Assembly: GCA_046728055.1 (NCBI GenBank)
Contig: JBKPDU010000145.1
Coordinates: 1-15,483, forward strand
Source of the DNA: AC-69 sp046728055
GTDB taxonomy: Bacteria; Actinomycetota; UBA4738; HRBIN12
Direction: 5' to 3'
DNA length: 15,483 bases
Shown here: piece by piece, positions 1 through 6,566 of the stretch
How the letters are laid out: each line of letters starts with the position of its first letter
Numbering within the stretch: the stretch's first letter is position 1
Program-made: the position numbers and the translations under genes
The notes under the pieces: model-generated
Seen by the model: the letters and a program-made list of their open reading frames with translations, nothing else
The model's database searches: none
What the model was told of the DNA's origin: nothing

Positions 1-2
1 CG

Positions 3-959
3 CTCCGATACGACCTGGCTTCGGGAGATCTTTCGGAGATCGCGCACCCCGAAGGTGAGGTCCACGGCGCCGGCGTCCGGCCGGACGGGACGGTGTGGCT
101 CCGCGTCTCGAGTGGCGATGCCGCCTCTCGGCTGATCGACCAGGCCGGCCGCGAGGTGCTCGCTCCGGAAGGGGATCGAGCACCCGGCGGCCGGCCATAC
201 CGCTCGTTCCACGCCGTGAACCCGGTGGGCGACCGGGCTCACGGTTTCGTGGCCACGCCGCGGGGGACGGGCCCGTTCCCCATCCTGATGAAGGTCCACG
301 GAGGCCCCGACTGGCTGTACATGGATGCATGGGCCCCGGAGGTGCAGGCATTCGTCGACCACGGCATCGCCGTGGCCATGGTGAACTACCGAGGCTCCAC
401 CGGGTACGGCCGCGTGTGGCGGGACGCCATCATCGGCAACATCGGCTTCCCGGAGCTGCAGGACACGGTGGCCGGCCTCGACCACCTGATCGAGCAGGGG
501 ATCGCCGACCCGGAGCGGGCGGCTATCGGCGGGTGGTCCTGGGGAGGCTACGTCACGCTGCTGGCGCTCGGCGTGCATCCCGAGCGATGGGCGTGCGGGA
601 TCGCCGGCGTCCCCGTCGGCGACTACGCGGCCTCATACGACGACTCCGCCCCATCGCTCCAGGCGTACGATCGCTCGCTGCTGGGCGGCACCGTCCACGA
701 GGTCCCCGACCTGGTCCGGGAGCGATCACCCATGACGTACGTGGACCAGGTGAAGGCACCGACGCTCGTGATGATCGGCGAACACGACACCCGATGTCCG
801 CCGGAGCAGGCGATGCACTGGGTCGAGGGGGTGCGTTCCAGCGGAGGCGACGTGGAGGTTTACCGGTTCGACGCGGGCCACGTGTCCTTCGTGCTGGACG
901 AGGAGGTCCGACAGGTCGGCGCGAAGCTCGAGTTCCTGCTTCGCCACCTCAAGCCCTGA
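3..959 (+). CDS. S9-family serine peptidase (prolyl oligopeptidase / acylaminoacyl-peptidase type), 5'-truncated
   Basis: The frame is open from the left edge, so the N-terminal part (a beta-propeller in this family) lies outside the window. The first ~40 visible residues (LASGDLSEI, GVRPDGTVWLRV) look like the end of propeller blades. The rest is a complete alpha/beta-hydrolase domain. Numbering from the internal GTG at 93, it has the oxyanion motif HGGP at 69-72, the S9 signature NYRGSTGYG at 98-106, the nucleophile in GWSWGG (Ser149), Asp232 in GEHD and His263 in DAGH. The triad is intact, so the enzyme should be active. The family cleaves short peptides or N-acyl-aminoacyl peptides; no signal can be judged because the N-terminus is missing. 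The gene converges on the dehydrogenase, with 24 bases between the stops. The internal GTG at 93 has no convincing ribosome site and splits a propeller blade, so I reject it as the start. Confidence 0.9.
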   Translation, partial: LRYDLASGDLSEIAHPEGEVHGAGVRPDGTVWLRVSSGDAASRLIDQAGREVLAPEGDRAPGGRPYRSFHAVNPVGDRAHGFVATPRGTGPFPILMKVHGGPDWLYMDAWAPEVQAFVDHGIAVAMVNYRGSTGYGRVWRDAIIGNIGFPELQDTVAGLDHLIEQGIADPERAAIGGWSWGGYVTLLALGVHPERWACGIAGVPVGDYAASYDDSAPSLQAYDRSLLGGTVHEVPDLVRERSPMTYVDQVKAPTLVMIGEHDTRCPPEQAMHWVEGVRSSGGDVEVYRFDAGHVSFVLDEEVRQVGAKLEFLLRHLKP

Positions 960-983
960 CGCGAGTTTTCGGCCGCTGCGCGC

Positions 984-2216
984 TCACCAGTCGCCACGCA
1001 GGCGCTCAGCCTCGGCGACGCGGTGGACGGCGATCTCGTATGCGGCCTGGCGATGGGTGACGCCCTTCTCGTGGGCGCGTCCGAGGACGCTGTCGGTGGC
1101 CGCGTACATGAGCTCGGCCAACCGTCCGTTCACCCGGTCCTCGCTCCACCGCTCTCGCTCCAGGTTCTGCACCCACTCGATGTAGGAGACCACCACGCCC
1201 CCCGCGCTGGCCACGATGTCGGGGATCACGGTCGCGCCCTTGGCCTTCAGGATCTCGTCCGCCTTCGGCGTCGTGGGATAGTTGGCGACCTCCAGGATCA
1301 GGTTCGCCCGCACTGCATCGGCATTGTCGTGGCGGATGTGTTCCTCCATCGCCGCGGGGACCAGGACCTCGCAGTCCAGCGCGAGCAGGTCGTCGCCGGC
1401 GATCGTATCGGCCTGCTTGTAGTCGATGACACTCGAGGTGACCTGCTTGTGCTTCAGCACGGCCTTGGGATCGAGGCCTTCGGGATTGTGGATGGCGCCC
1501 TTGCTGTCGGACACGGCGACGACCCGGTATCCCGCGGCGCTGGCGAAAATGGAGAACCAGGACGCCGCGTTGCCGTATCCCTCCACCGCGATGCGGATCT
1601 TCTCCCGGGTCCACCCCCGATGGTGGGCGATGCGATCCAGGCACAGGAACCCGCCGCGTCCGGTGGCCTGCTCGCGTCCCAGGGAGCCCCCGAGGGCGAT
1701 GGGCTTGCCGGTGAGGATGGCCGGGGTGTCCCCGTACATCCGGCTGTACTCGTCGTACATCCATCCCATCTCGCGGGCCCCGGTGTTCACGTCCGGGGCG
1801 GGGATGTCGGTGTACGGCCCGATCACCGGGGCGATCTCCCTGATGAACGACCGCGACAGCCGCTCGAGTTCCCCCCGCGACAGCGTCTTGGGGTCCACGG
1901 CCACGCCTCCCTTGCCGCCGCCGAACGGGATGTCGAGGAGCGCGCACTTCCAGGTCATGAGGGCGGAGAAGCACTTGATCTCGTCAAGGCTCACGGTCTG
2001 GTGATAGCGAAGGCCTCCCTTGTACGGGCCCCGCGCATTGTTGTGCTGGATCCGGTACCCCTCGAACGTGGCGAGCGCGCCGTCATCCATCGGGACCCGG
2101 ACCTGCACGACGGTGGACCGCCGATGGGTGTCGAGCAGGGCGCGCATCGAGACGTCGAGCGCCAGGCGGTCCGCGGCCGCCTCGAAGAACCCTCGGACTG
2201 CCTCGTACGCCCCCAT
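984..2216 (-). CDS. Glu/Leu/Phe/Val dehydrogenase (glutamate dehydrogenase-like)
   Basis: This predicts a 410-residue cytosolic oxidoreductase that would interconvert an amino acid (probably glutamate) and its 2-oxoacid with NAD(P). Family motifs in order: GPYKGGLRYH at 63-72; KCALLDIPFGGGKGG, with substrate Lys90 and catalytic Lys102; PDVNTG with Asp142; TGKP at 169-172; ATGRGG at 184-189; and the C-terminal SAGGVVVSYIEWVQN. I chose ATG 2216 because a Shine-Dalgarno run lies just before it (2217-2225). The frame stays open to 2285, but the earlier starts lack such a site. Two normally conserved stretches deviate: the Rossmann motif reads GYGNAA rather than the usual GFGNVG type, and the usual ANGPTTP region reads EVANYPTTP. 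Substrate or cofactor preference may therefore differ from typical GdhA. It is divergent from the thiolase. Confidence 0.9.
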   Translation of the reverse strand: MGAYEAVRGFFEAAADRLALDVSMRALLDTHRRSTVVQVRVPMDDGALATFEGYRIQHNNARGPYKGGLRYHQTVSLDEIKCFSALMTWKCALLDIPFGGGKGGVAVDPKTLSRGELERLSRSFIREIAPVIGPYTDIPAPDVNTGAREMGWMYDEYSRMYGDTPAILTGKPIALGGSLGREQATGRGGFLCLDRIAHHRGWTREKIRIAVEGYGNAASWFSIFASAAGYRVVAVSDSKGAIHNPEGLDPKAVLKHKQVTSSVIDYKQADTIAGDDLLALDCEVLVPAAMEEHIRHDNADAVRANLILEVANYPTTPKADEILKAKGATVIPDIVASAGGVVVSYIEWVQNLERERWSEDRVNGRLAELMYAATDSVLGRAHEKGVTHRQAAYEIAVHRVAEAERLRGDW

Positions 2217-2225
2217 TCCTCCTCC
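2217..2225 (-). promoter_or_regulatory. Ribosome-binding site setting the dehydrogenase start
   Basis: The minus strand reads GGAGGAGGA immediately before ATG 2216. It is much stronger than anything before the upstream in-frame ATGs at 2255 and 2285, so it decides the start. Confidence 0.65.
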
Positions 2226-2245
2226 AGTCGTCGACCCGGCACCAG

Positions 2246-2294
2246 ATTGTGTCATGCGCCCGGGGCTCGGGATTCGACCCGCCATGCGTACACT
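2246..2294. promoter_or_regulatory. Possible divergent promoter elements between dehydrogenase and thiolase
   Basis: The 104-base gap must carry promoters for both genes. On the plus strand TACACT (2289-2294) fits the actinobacterial -10 pattern TAnnnT and would give a short leader before the thiolase ribosome site AGGAGG (2311-2316). On the minus strand CACAAT (2251-2246) would give a leader of about 25 bases before ATG 2216. No good -35 was found for either, so both calls are weak. Confidence 0.25.
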
Positions 2295-2320
2295 CGGAGG
2301 GCGCGACCTGAGGAGGCGCC

Positions 2321-3517
2321 GTGCGCGAGGCGGTCATCGTCGAGGCCATCCGAACCCCCATCGGCAGGCGAGGCGGTGCCTACGCCTACGTCCATCCGGT
2401 GGACCTGCTGTCGGCCGTCCTCCGGGACATGGTCGACCGGACGGGCCTCGACGCCGTACTCGTGGACGATCACATCGCGGGATGCGTGTCGCAGGTTGGC
2501 GACCAGTCCCTCAACGTGGCCCGCAACGCATGGCTCGCCGCCGGACTGCCGGAAGGCGTCCCCTCCACCACGGTTGATCGGCAGTGCGGCTCCTCGCAGC
2601 AGGCGATCCATTTCGCCGCGCAGGGGGTCATGGCCGGGTCCTGCGACCTCGTCGTCGCCTCGGGCCTGGAGCACATGACCCGCGTGCCGCTCGGCTCGTC
2701 GATGGCGGGCGGCAACCCGTTCCCCCCCTCGCTCTCGGACAGGTACGAAGGCAAGCTGGTGCCACAAGGCATCTCCGCTGAGCTGATCGCGTCGAAATGG
2801 CGGATCTCACGGGAGGAGCAGGACGACTTCGGGTTCCGCTCGCACGAGCATGCCGCGCGGGCCTCGCGCGAGGGGTGGTTCCGGGAGCATCTGGTCACGG
2901 TGAAGCCCGACGGCGGAGGTGAGGTGCTCGACCGGGACGAGGGCGTCCGATCGGAGCCCGACAGGGATCGGATGCGGTCCCTGGAGCCGGCGTTCCGATC
3001 CCCGGCCTTCGAGGAGATGTTCCCCGGCCGGCTCGGATGGAGCGTCACGGCCGGGAACTCCTCGCAGATCTCCGACGGTGCCGCCGCCGTGCTGGTGGCC
3101 TCGACCGAGGCGGCAGAGGAGCTCGGGCTTCGCCCGCGCGCTCGGCTCGTTTCCTTCGCCGTGGTGGGGGACGACCCGGTGCTCATGCTGACCGGACCGA
3201 TCCCGGCCACCCGTCGAGCGCTCGACCGGGCCGGGTTGGCGCTCGAGGAGGTCGACGTGGTGGAGGTCAACGAGGCGTTCGCCTCGGTCGTGCTGGCGTG
3301 GCAGCGAGAGCTCGAGATCCCGTCAGTCTGGTTCGACGAGCACGTTAACCCGAACGGCGGCGCCATCGCGGTGGGTCATCCGGTGGGGGCGAGCGGGGCG
3401 AGGCTCATGGCCGACCTGGTCGCCGAGCTGGAGCGGCGGGAGGGTCGGTACGGGCTCCAGGTCATGTGCGAGGGCGGAGGGATGGCCAACGCCGCGGTGC
3501 TGGAGCGCGTCCCGTGA
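2321..3517 (+). CDS. Thiolase family protein (acetyl-CoA C-acyltransferase)
   Basis: This 398-residue thiolase has the usual family length. The acyl-accepting cysteine is Cys89 in DRQCGSS, NEAF lies at 317-320, the catalytic His353 is in the GHP of NPNGGAIAVGHPVGASGAR, and the C-terminal proton-transfer Cys383 is in MCEGGGMANA. Such enzymes cleave 3-ketoacyl-CoA to acetyl-CoA plus a shortened acyl-CoA in beta-oxidation, or run in reverse as acetoacetyl-CoA synthesis. The sequence does not fix chain length or direction. GTG 2321 is preceded by AGGAGG with a 4-base gap. The stop overlaps the GTG of the next gene by four bases (GTGA), so the two are probably translationally coupled. The acyl-CoA ligase 3 kb away could supply substrate for the same pathway. 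Confidence 0.92.
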   Translation: MREAVIVEAIRTPIGRRGGAYAYVHPVDLLSAVLRDMVDRTGLDAVLVDDHIAGCVSQVGDQSLNVARNAWLAAGLPEGVPSTTVDRQCGSSQQAIHFAAQGVMAGSCDLVVASGLEHMTRVPLGSSMAGGNPFPPSLSDRYEGKLVPQGISAELIASKWRISREEQDDFGFRSHEHAARASREGWFREHLVTVKPDGGGEVLDRDEGVRSEPDRDRMRSLEPAFRSPAFEEMFPGRLGWSVTAGNSSQISDGAAAVLVASTEAAEELGLRPRARLVSFAVVGDDPVLMLTGPIPATRRALDRAGLALEEVDVVEVNEAFASVVLAWQRELEIPSVWFDEHVNPNGGAIAVGHPVGASGARLMADLVAELERREGRYGLQVMCEGGGMANAAVLERVP

Positions 3518-3783
3518 GCTGGTGGGTCGTGCTGACGGCGATCCTGATGGCGCTGGCCATCGCCTGGGTCGGGATCAAGGTGCTCCGCGCCGCCTCCGGT
3601 CCCGGACCCAGGCAGAACCCGGCGGTCGAGGACGTCGAGGAGCTGGAGGTCTTCCTGGTGTGCCGGGAGTGCGGGACGGAGTTCCGGGTGACCCGTCTGG
3701 GGGAGCTTCAGATCCCAAGGCACTGCGGTGAGCCGATGGAAGTGGTTCGACGGCCCGCCGCCGGGGACCGGGCCCCCGGCTGA
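3514..3783 (+). CDS. Small membrane-anchored zinc-ribbon-like protein
   Basis: This is an 89-residue protein of unknown role. Residues 4-24 form one hydrophobic helix (WWVVLTAILMALAIAWVGIKV). A linker follows, then a compact Cys/His cluster: CREC at 50-53 and HCGEPM at 70-75, which looks like a zinc ribbon with ligands Cys50, Cys53, His70 and/or Cys71. The N-terminal helix would leave the ribbon on one face of the membrane, probably cytoplasmic by the positive charges after the helix. The GTG start overlaps the thiolase stop (GTGA) with GGAG upstream. I reject an earlier in-frame ATG at 3466 because it lies wholly inside the thiolase and would add an Arg-rich segment before the helix. No function is claimed. 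Confidence 0.75.
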   Translation: MSWWVVLTAILMALAIAWVGIKVLRAASGPGPRQNPAVEDVEELEVFLVCRECGTEFRVTRLGELQIPRHCGEPMEVVRRPAAGDRAPG

Positions 3784-3785
3784 GG

Positions 3786-3817
3786 TTTTCCCCATCTGTG
3801 GATGACGGTGTGGATGA
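3786..3817. promoter_or_regulatory. Cluster of DnaA-box-like 9-mers
   Basis: TGTGGATGA occurs twice, at 3797-3805 and 3809-3817, exactly 12 bases apart. Each differs at one position from TGTGGATAA, the complement of the classical DnaA box TTATCCACA. Just upstream TTTTCCCCA (3786-3794) is one change from the variant TTTTCCACA in the opposite orientation. A GGTTTTC/GAAAACC inverted pair (3784-3790, 3835-3841) encloses the stretch. This could be a minor DnaA-binding site or chance; it is too small to be an origin by itself. Confidence 0.3.
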
Positions 3818-3834
3818 TCACACGCCTGTGATTC

Positions 3835-3856
3835 GAAAACCAGGGCGTGCCCTGGT
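3835..3856 (-). terminator. Candidate intrinsic terminator of crgA
   Basis: A perfect 8-base inverted repeat (3839-3846 and 3849-3856, ACCAGGGC with GCCCTGGT) begins at the crgA stop codon. On the minus strand it is followed directly by TTTTC. The loop is tight (two bases, or six if the inner pairs open) and the T-run short, so it is plausible but not strong. Confidence 0.4.
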
Positions 3857-4110
3857 CAGCGCCACTGGGTCGCGCCGCCGAAGCCCAGGGCGATGAGCCC
3901 CAGCCCGAGCCACAGATAGAGGTTCCGGGCCCCAAACTCCGTGCCGGGCAGAAGGCCCATGTAGTTCAGGACGATCATGGCCACGCCGACGCCCATCAGC
4001 CCGAGGATCAGGACACCGAACCAGCGGGGGCTGGGTTTGGGCTTCTTCTTCTGGGGCGGCGGCACGTACGGACGGCGTCGCTGCTTCTGTCGGCCTCGGG
4101 ACTCCGGCAT
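3856..4110 (-). CDS. crgA: Cell division protein CrgA
   Basis: The 84-residue protein matches the CrgA architecture: a basic, Pro-rich cytoplasmic N-terminus starting MPESRGRQKQRRR, helix one at about 31-51 (WFGVLILGLMGVGVAMIVLNY), a short outer loop, helix two at about 64-81 (LYLWLGLGLIALGFGGA), and the family's ending in W-(R/H), here TQWR. CrgA is an actinobacterial membrane protein that helps recruit peptidoglycan synthases to the septum. In known genomes it often sits near dnaA with the pknA/pknB/rodA/pbpA cluster. Here it starts 7 bases after the stop of a penicillin-acylase-family gene and has no clear ribosome site of its own, which suggests coupling to that gene. Length and topology agree with the family; I recognise it by pattern, not by alignment. 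Confidence 0.85.
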   Translation of the reverse strand: MPESRGRQKQRRRPYVPPPQKKKPKPSPRWFGVLILGLMGVGVAMIVLNYMGLLPGTEFGARNLYLWLGLGLIALGFGGATQWR

Positions 4111-4117
4111 CGTTGGG

Positions 4118-6490
4118 CTAGGTTACCGCGGCGCCAGCGTCTGGGGTGGGCTGAGACCGCGGCAGGAGAGTGAGGGTTGCCTCGGCGTCGGCTTCCACTG
4201 CCGCCTTCGTGAACGGCATCGGATGAAGTCGGCCCGTGGCCCACAGAGGTATGAGGTCGTTCCAGTGTGCCGACCCCGGGTGTCCGGATTGGCCGGTCGT
4301 GTGGACGCCCACCGCGGCATCGGCGTCCGAGAGATCCACGATCTGGCGCCAGGAGGCCAGCACCGCGACGTCGTAGGAGTGATCGGGCTCGAACGCGCCC
4401 TGACAGATCGTCTGTTCGTCCCCGCCAACTTCGACCACACCGCCGGTGAACAGCTCGGCCAGGTCGGGGATCAGGGCGAGTGGCCCGGCGAACACGGCCC
4501 GGTGCACCTCCCCCCACCGCCAGGCGTCCATGTCGTGGCCGAGCCGCTCCGTGAGTTCATCGATCGCGTCGTCTAGTGCACGTCGGAGGACGTCGTCGAG
4601 GGCTTCGCGCCCGTTCACGCCGAGCCATCTGGCCGTCGGGTTCGCCAGCAGGTTGGGGAGCGCCTGGAACTGGAAGCCGTTGGGCCCGTCGCGCCGACCG
4701 TAGTAGTGCGTGTACAGCTCCGGTCCCAGCTTCGGAAGGAGCACCTGCCTGGCGAGGTGCTTCAACCACACCTGGTAGATGCAGGCGGCCACCGATCCGG
4801 CGGCGAGATCGCCGTTCCAGTCCTGGAGATGGGCGATGGCCTCCTTCTGCCGGTCGTTCGCCGGTTCCACATCGACGAGCCGCCGTGCGTTCTCTCGAGC
4901 CGGGGCGGACACCGTGTCGAGCTGGATGGCCGAGAACGTCGCTCGCGTGTGCCGCTCCGTCGAGGTCAGGAGCTCGACGATGCGCCTGACCCGGAACGGG
5001 GGGAGGAAGTCTCGGCCGATGAGGTGAGGGTATGCGTCGCCGTGGAACCGGTTGTTGGCCGTTGCCAGGAAGCCCTCCTCGGGATCGACGTTCCATGGGA
5101 GCTCCTCGAACTCCACGAACCCCTCCCACTCGTACTCGGCGGTCCAGCCGGGAACAGGAAGCGTTCCATCACCCGTTCGGCGAACCGGATACAGACCGGT
5201 GCACTGGTAGCCGATCGTCCCTTCCACGTCGGCGTAGACGACGTTCTGGCCGGGGCATTCCCAGGTCCGCACGGCCTGGCGGAACTCCTCGAAGCTTCCC
5301 GCCCCGGCCATCCCGAACACGGCTGACGGCATGACCGCGTGCTCGAGGCCCGTCCACCGAAGCGCGTACGCGTCGTGGATCCCGCCCTCGATCACCATGG
5401 GGTTTGCCCTGCCCACCAGGTACGAATCGAGGAGGGGGCCGTGACGGGTCTCCCGAACCTCGAGCATCTCCGGTTCGTCGCGCCCTCGGACCAGGATCTC
5501 CTCGCGATGGATCGTCAGCGGCTCCCATTCGCCCTGGTACAGGGCAGCGCGGCCGTCCTCGGAGATCCGTTCGAGGTAGAGGTCCTGCGTGTCTCCGCCG
5601 ACATTGGTGAACCCCCATGCGTGATGGGCGGTGCGCCCGATCAGGACGCCCGGGGAGAACGGCAGGGCCACGCCGGATGCCTCGTATCCGGGGGCCGACA
5701 GGTGCACCTCGAACCAGATCGAGGGCATCTGCGTGGCCAGGTGCGGGTCGTTGGCCAGCAGCGGCTTGCCCGTGGCCGTCCGCGACCCGGACACGACCCA
5801 GTTGTTCGAGCCCTGGGCGGGAGGCCGACGAGGCGCGTCCCTGAGCAGGTCCAGAGCGGTGGGATGAGGGCGAGTACCGGCGATCACGGACGGTCCCTCG
5901 GATGGCAGGTCGGGGAACAGGTCGAGCACGGCGTCCCATCCCAGGCGGTCGGCGATGTCCGCCCGAAGCAGCTCGTTGTCCCAATTGCCGGAGAGGCCCC
6001 AGGCCATGAGGACCGCCGCGGACGTCCAGTACCCCTCGTCGTCGGGAAGGTCCGGTTCCAGCTCCAGGACGACGTACTCGGCCGGTTTCGCCGTCATCAC
6101 TTCGAGCCATGCCCGCGCGCCGGCCCGGTATGCAGATGTGATCCGCCGCGACGGCTCGTCGTGGCGCGCGGCGATGGTCGCGCCCGCACGATTCCACCCC
6201 ACGGTCCGAGCGAACCGGTCCGTCGACACCACAAGCTCTCCGAACATGGTAGCCAGGCGGCCGTTCGCCAGCCGAAGGGCCGAGTCGATCTGGAACAACC
6301 GCTCGGATGCGACGACGAACCCCTGGACCAGGAACAGGTCGTCGACGCTGGCGGCGTAGATGTGTGGAACCCCCCAGCGGTCCCGGATCACCTCGACGGG
6401 CTCACGCAGACCGGCGACGCGGATCTCGCCCTCGATCCGCGGCTGCGCTCGCTGGGCCGCCTCCCGCACCTCGTCCACCCAGCCCGCCAC
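4118..6490 (-). CDS. Penicillin acylase family (Ntn hydrolase) amidase
   Basis: This large Ntn hydrolase precursor matures by autocleavage. It opens with the family block VEVIRDRWGVPHIYA and has the cleavage and nucleophile motif QGSNNWVVSG (Ser228 numbered from 6490), followed by RTATGKPLLANDPHL, GRTAHHAWGFTN and an RHGP motif. Cleavage before the serine would give an alpha chain of about 227 residues and a beta chain of about 560. Relatives hydrolyse amide-linked acyl groups in beta-lactams, acyl-homoserine lactones or lipopeptides; the substrate cannot be read from sequence. No signal peptide is visible, although many relatives are exported. The start is uncertain: the frame is open to a GTG at 6592, which would overlap the ligase. 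I prefer GTG 6490, where TACGCT ends 7 bases upstream (possible leaderless start). GTGs at 6478 and 6469 are alternatives. crgA follows after 7 bases. Confidence 0.85.
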   Translation of the reverse strand: MAGWVDEVREAAQRAQPRIEGEIRVAGLREPVEVIRDRWGVPHIYAASVDDLFLVQGFVVASERLFQIDSALRLANGRLATMFGELVVSTDRFARTVGWNRAGATIAARHDEPSRRITSAYRAGARAWLEVMTAKPAEYVVLELEPDLPDDEGYWTSAAVLMAWGLSGNWDNELLRADIADRLGWDAVLDLFPDLPSEGPSVIAGTRPHPTALDLLRDAPRRPPAQGSNNWVVSGSRTATGKPLLANDPHLATQMPSIWFEVHLSAPGYEASGVALPFSPGVLIGRTAHHAWGFTNVGGDTQDLYLERISEDGRAALYQGEWEPLTIHREEILVRGRDEPEMLEVRETRHGPLLDSYLVGRANPMVIEGGIHDAYALRWTGLEHAVMPSAVFGMAGAGSFEEFRQAVRTWECPGQNVVYADVEGTIGYQCTGLYPVRRTGDGTLPVPGWTAEYEWEGFVEFEELPWNVDPEEGFLATANNRFHGDAYPHLIGRDFLPPFRVRRIVELLTSTERHTRATFSAIQLDTVSAPARENARRLVDVEPANDRQKEAIAHLQDWNGDLAAGSVAACIYQVWLKHLARQVLLPKLGPELYTHYYGRRDGPNGFQFQALPNLLANPTARWLGVNGREALDDVLRRALDDAIDELTERLGHDMDAWRWGEVHRAVFAGPLALIPDLAELFTGGVVEVGGDEQTICQGAFEPDHSYDVAVLASWRQIVDLSDADAAVGVHTTGQSGHPGSAHWNDLIPLWATGRLHPMPFTKAAVEADAEATLTLLPRSQPTPDAGAAVT

Positions 6491-6530
6491 GGCGGCGAGC
6501 GTATCGAACGGGAGGCCACGTAGCCTCGCA

Positions 6531-6560
6531 TTGAGCAGAAGGGGCCGGTTCTGGAATGAT
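6531..6560 (+). promoter_or_regulatory. Candidate promoter giving a leaderless acyl-CoA ligase transcript
   Basis: TTGAGC (6531-6536) and AATGAT (6555-6560) are separated by 18 bases, close to -35 and -10 spacing. The GTG start at 6567 lies 7 bases past the -10, where transcription would begin. No Shine-Dalgarno sequence precedes that GTG, which agrees with a leaderless message. Confidence 0.4.
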
Positions 6561-6566
6561 GCGCCG

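Noticed and set aside
1023..2678. A 551-codon open frame antisense to the dehydrogenase, running into the thiolase
   Set aside because: It is the kind of shadow frame expected opposite a GC-rich gene. Its translation has no recognisable motif, and the opposite strand has a full set of dehydrogenase motifs.
3784..3855. Chromosome origin (oriC)
   Set aside because: Only three imperfect DnaA-like 9-mers in about 30 bases, no AT-rich unwinding region, and no dnaA or dnaN in the window.
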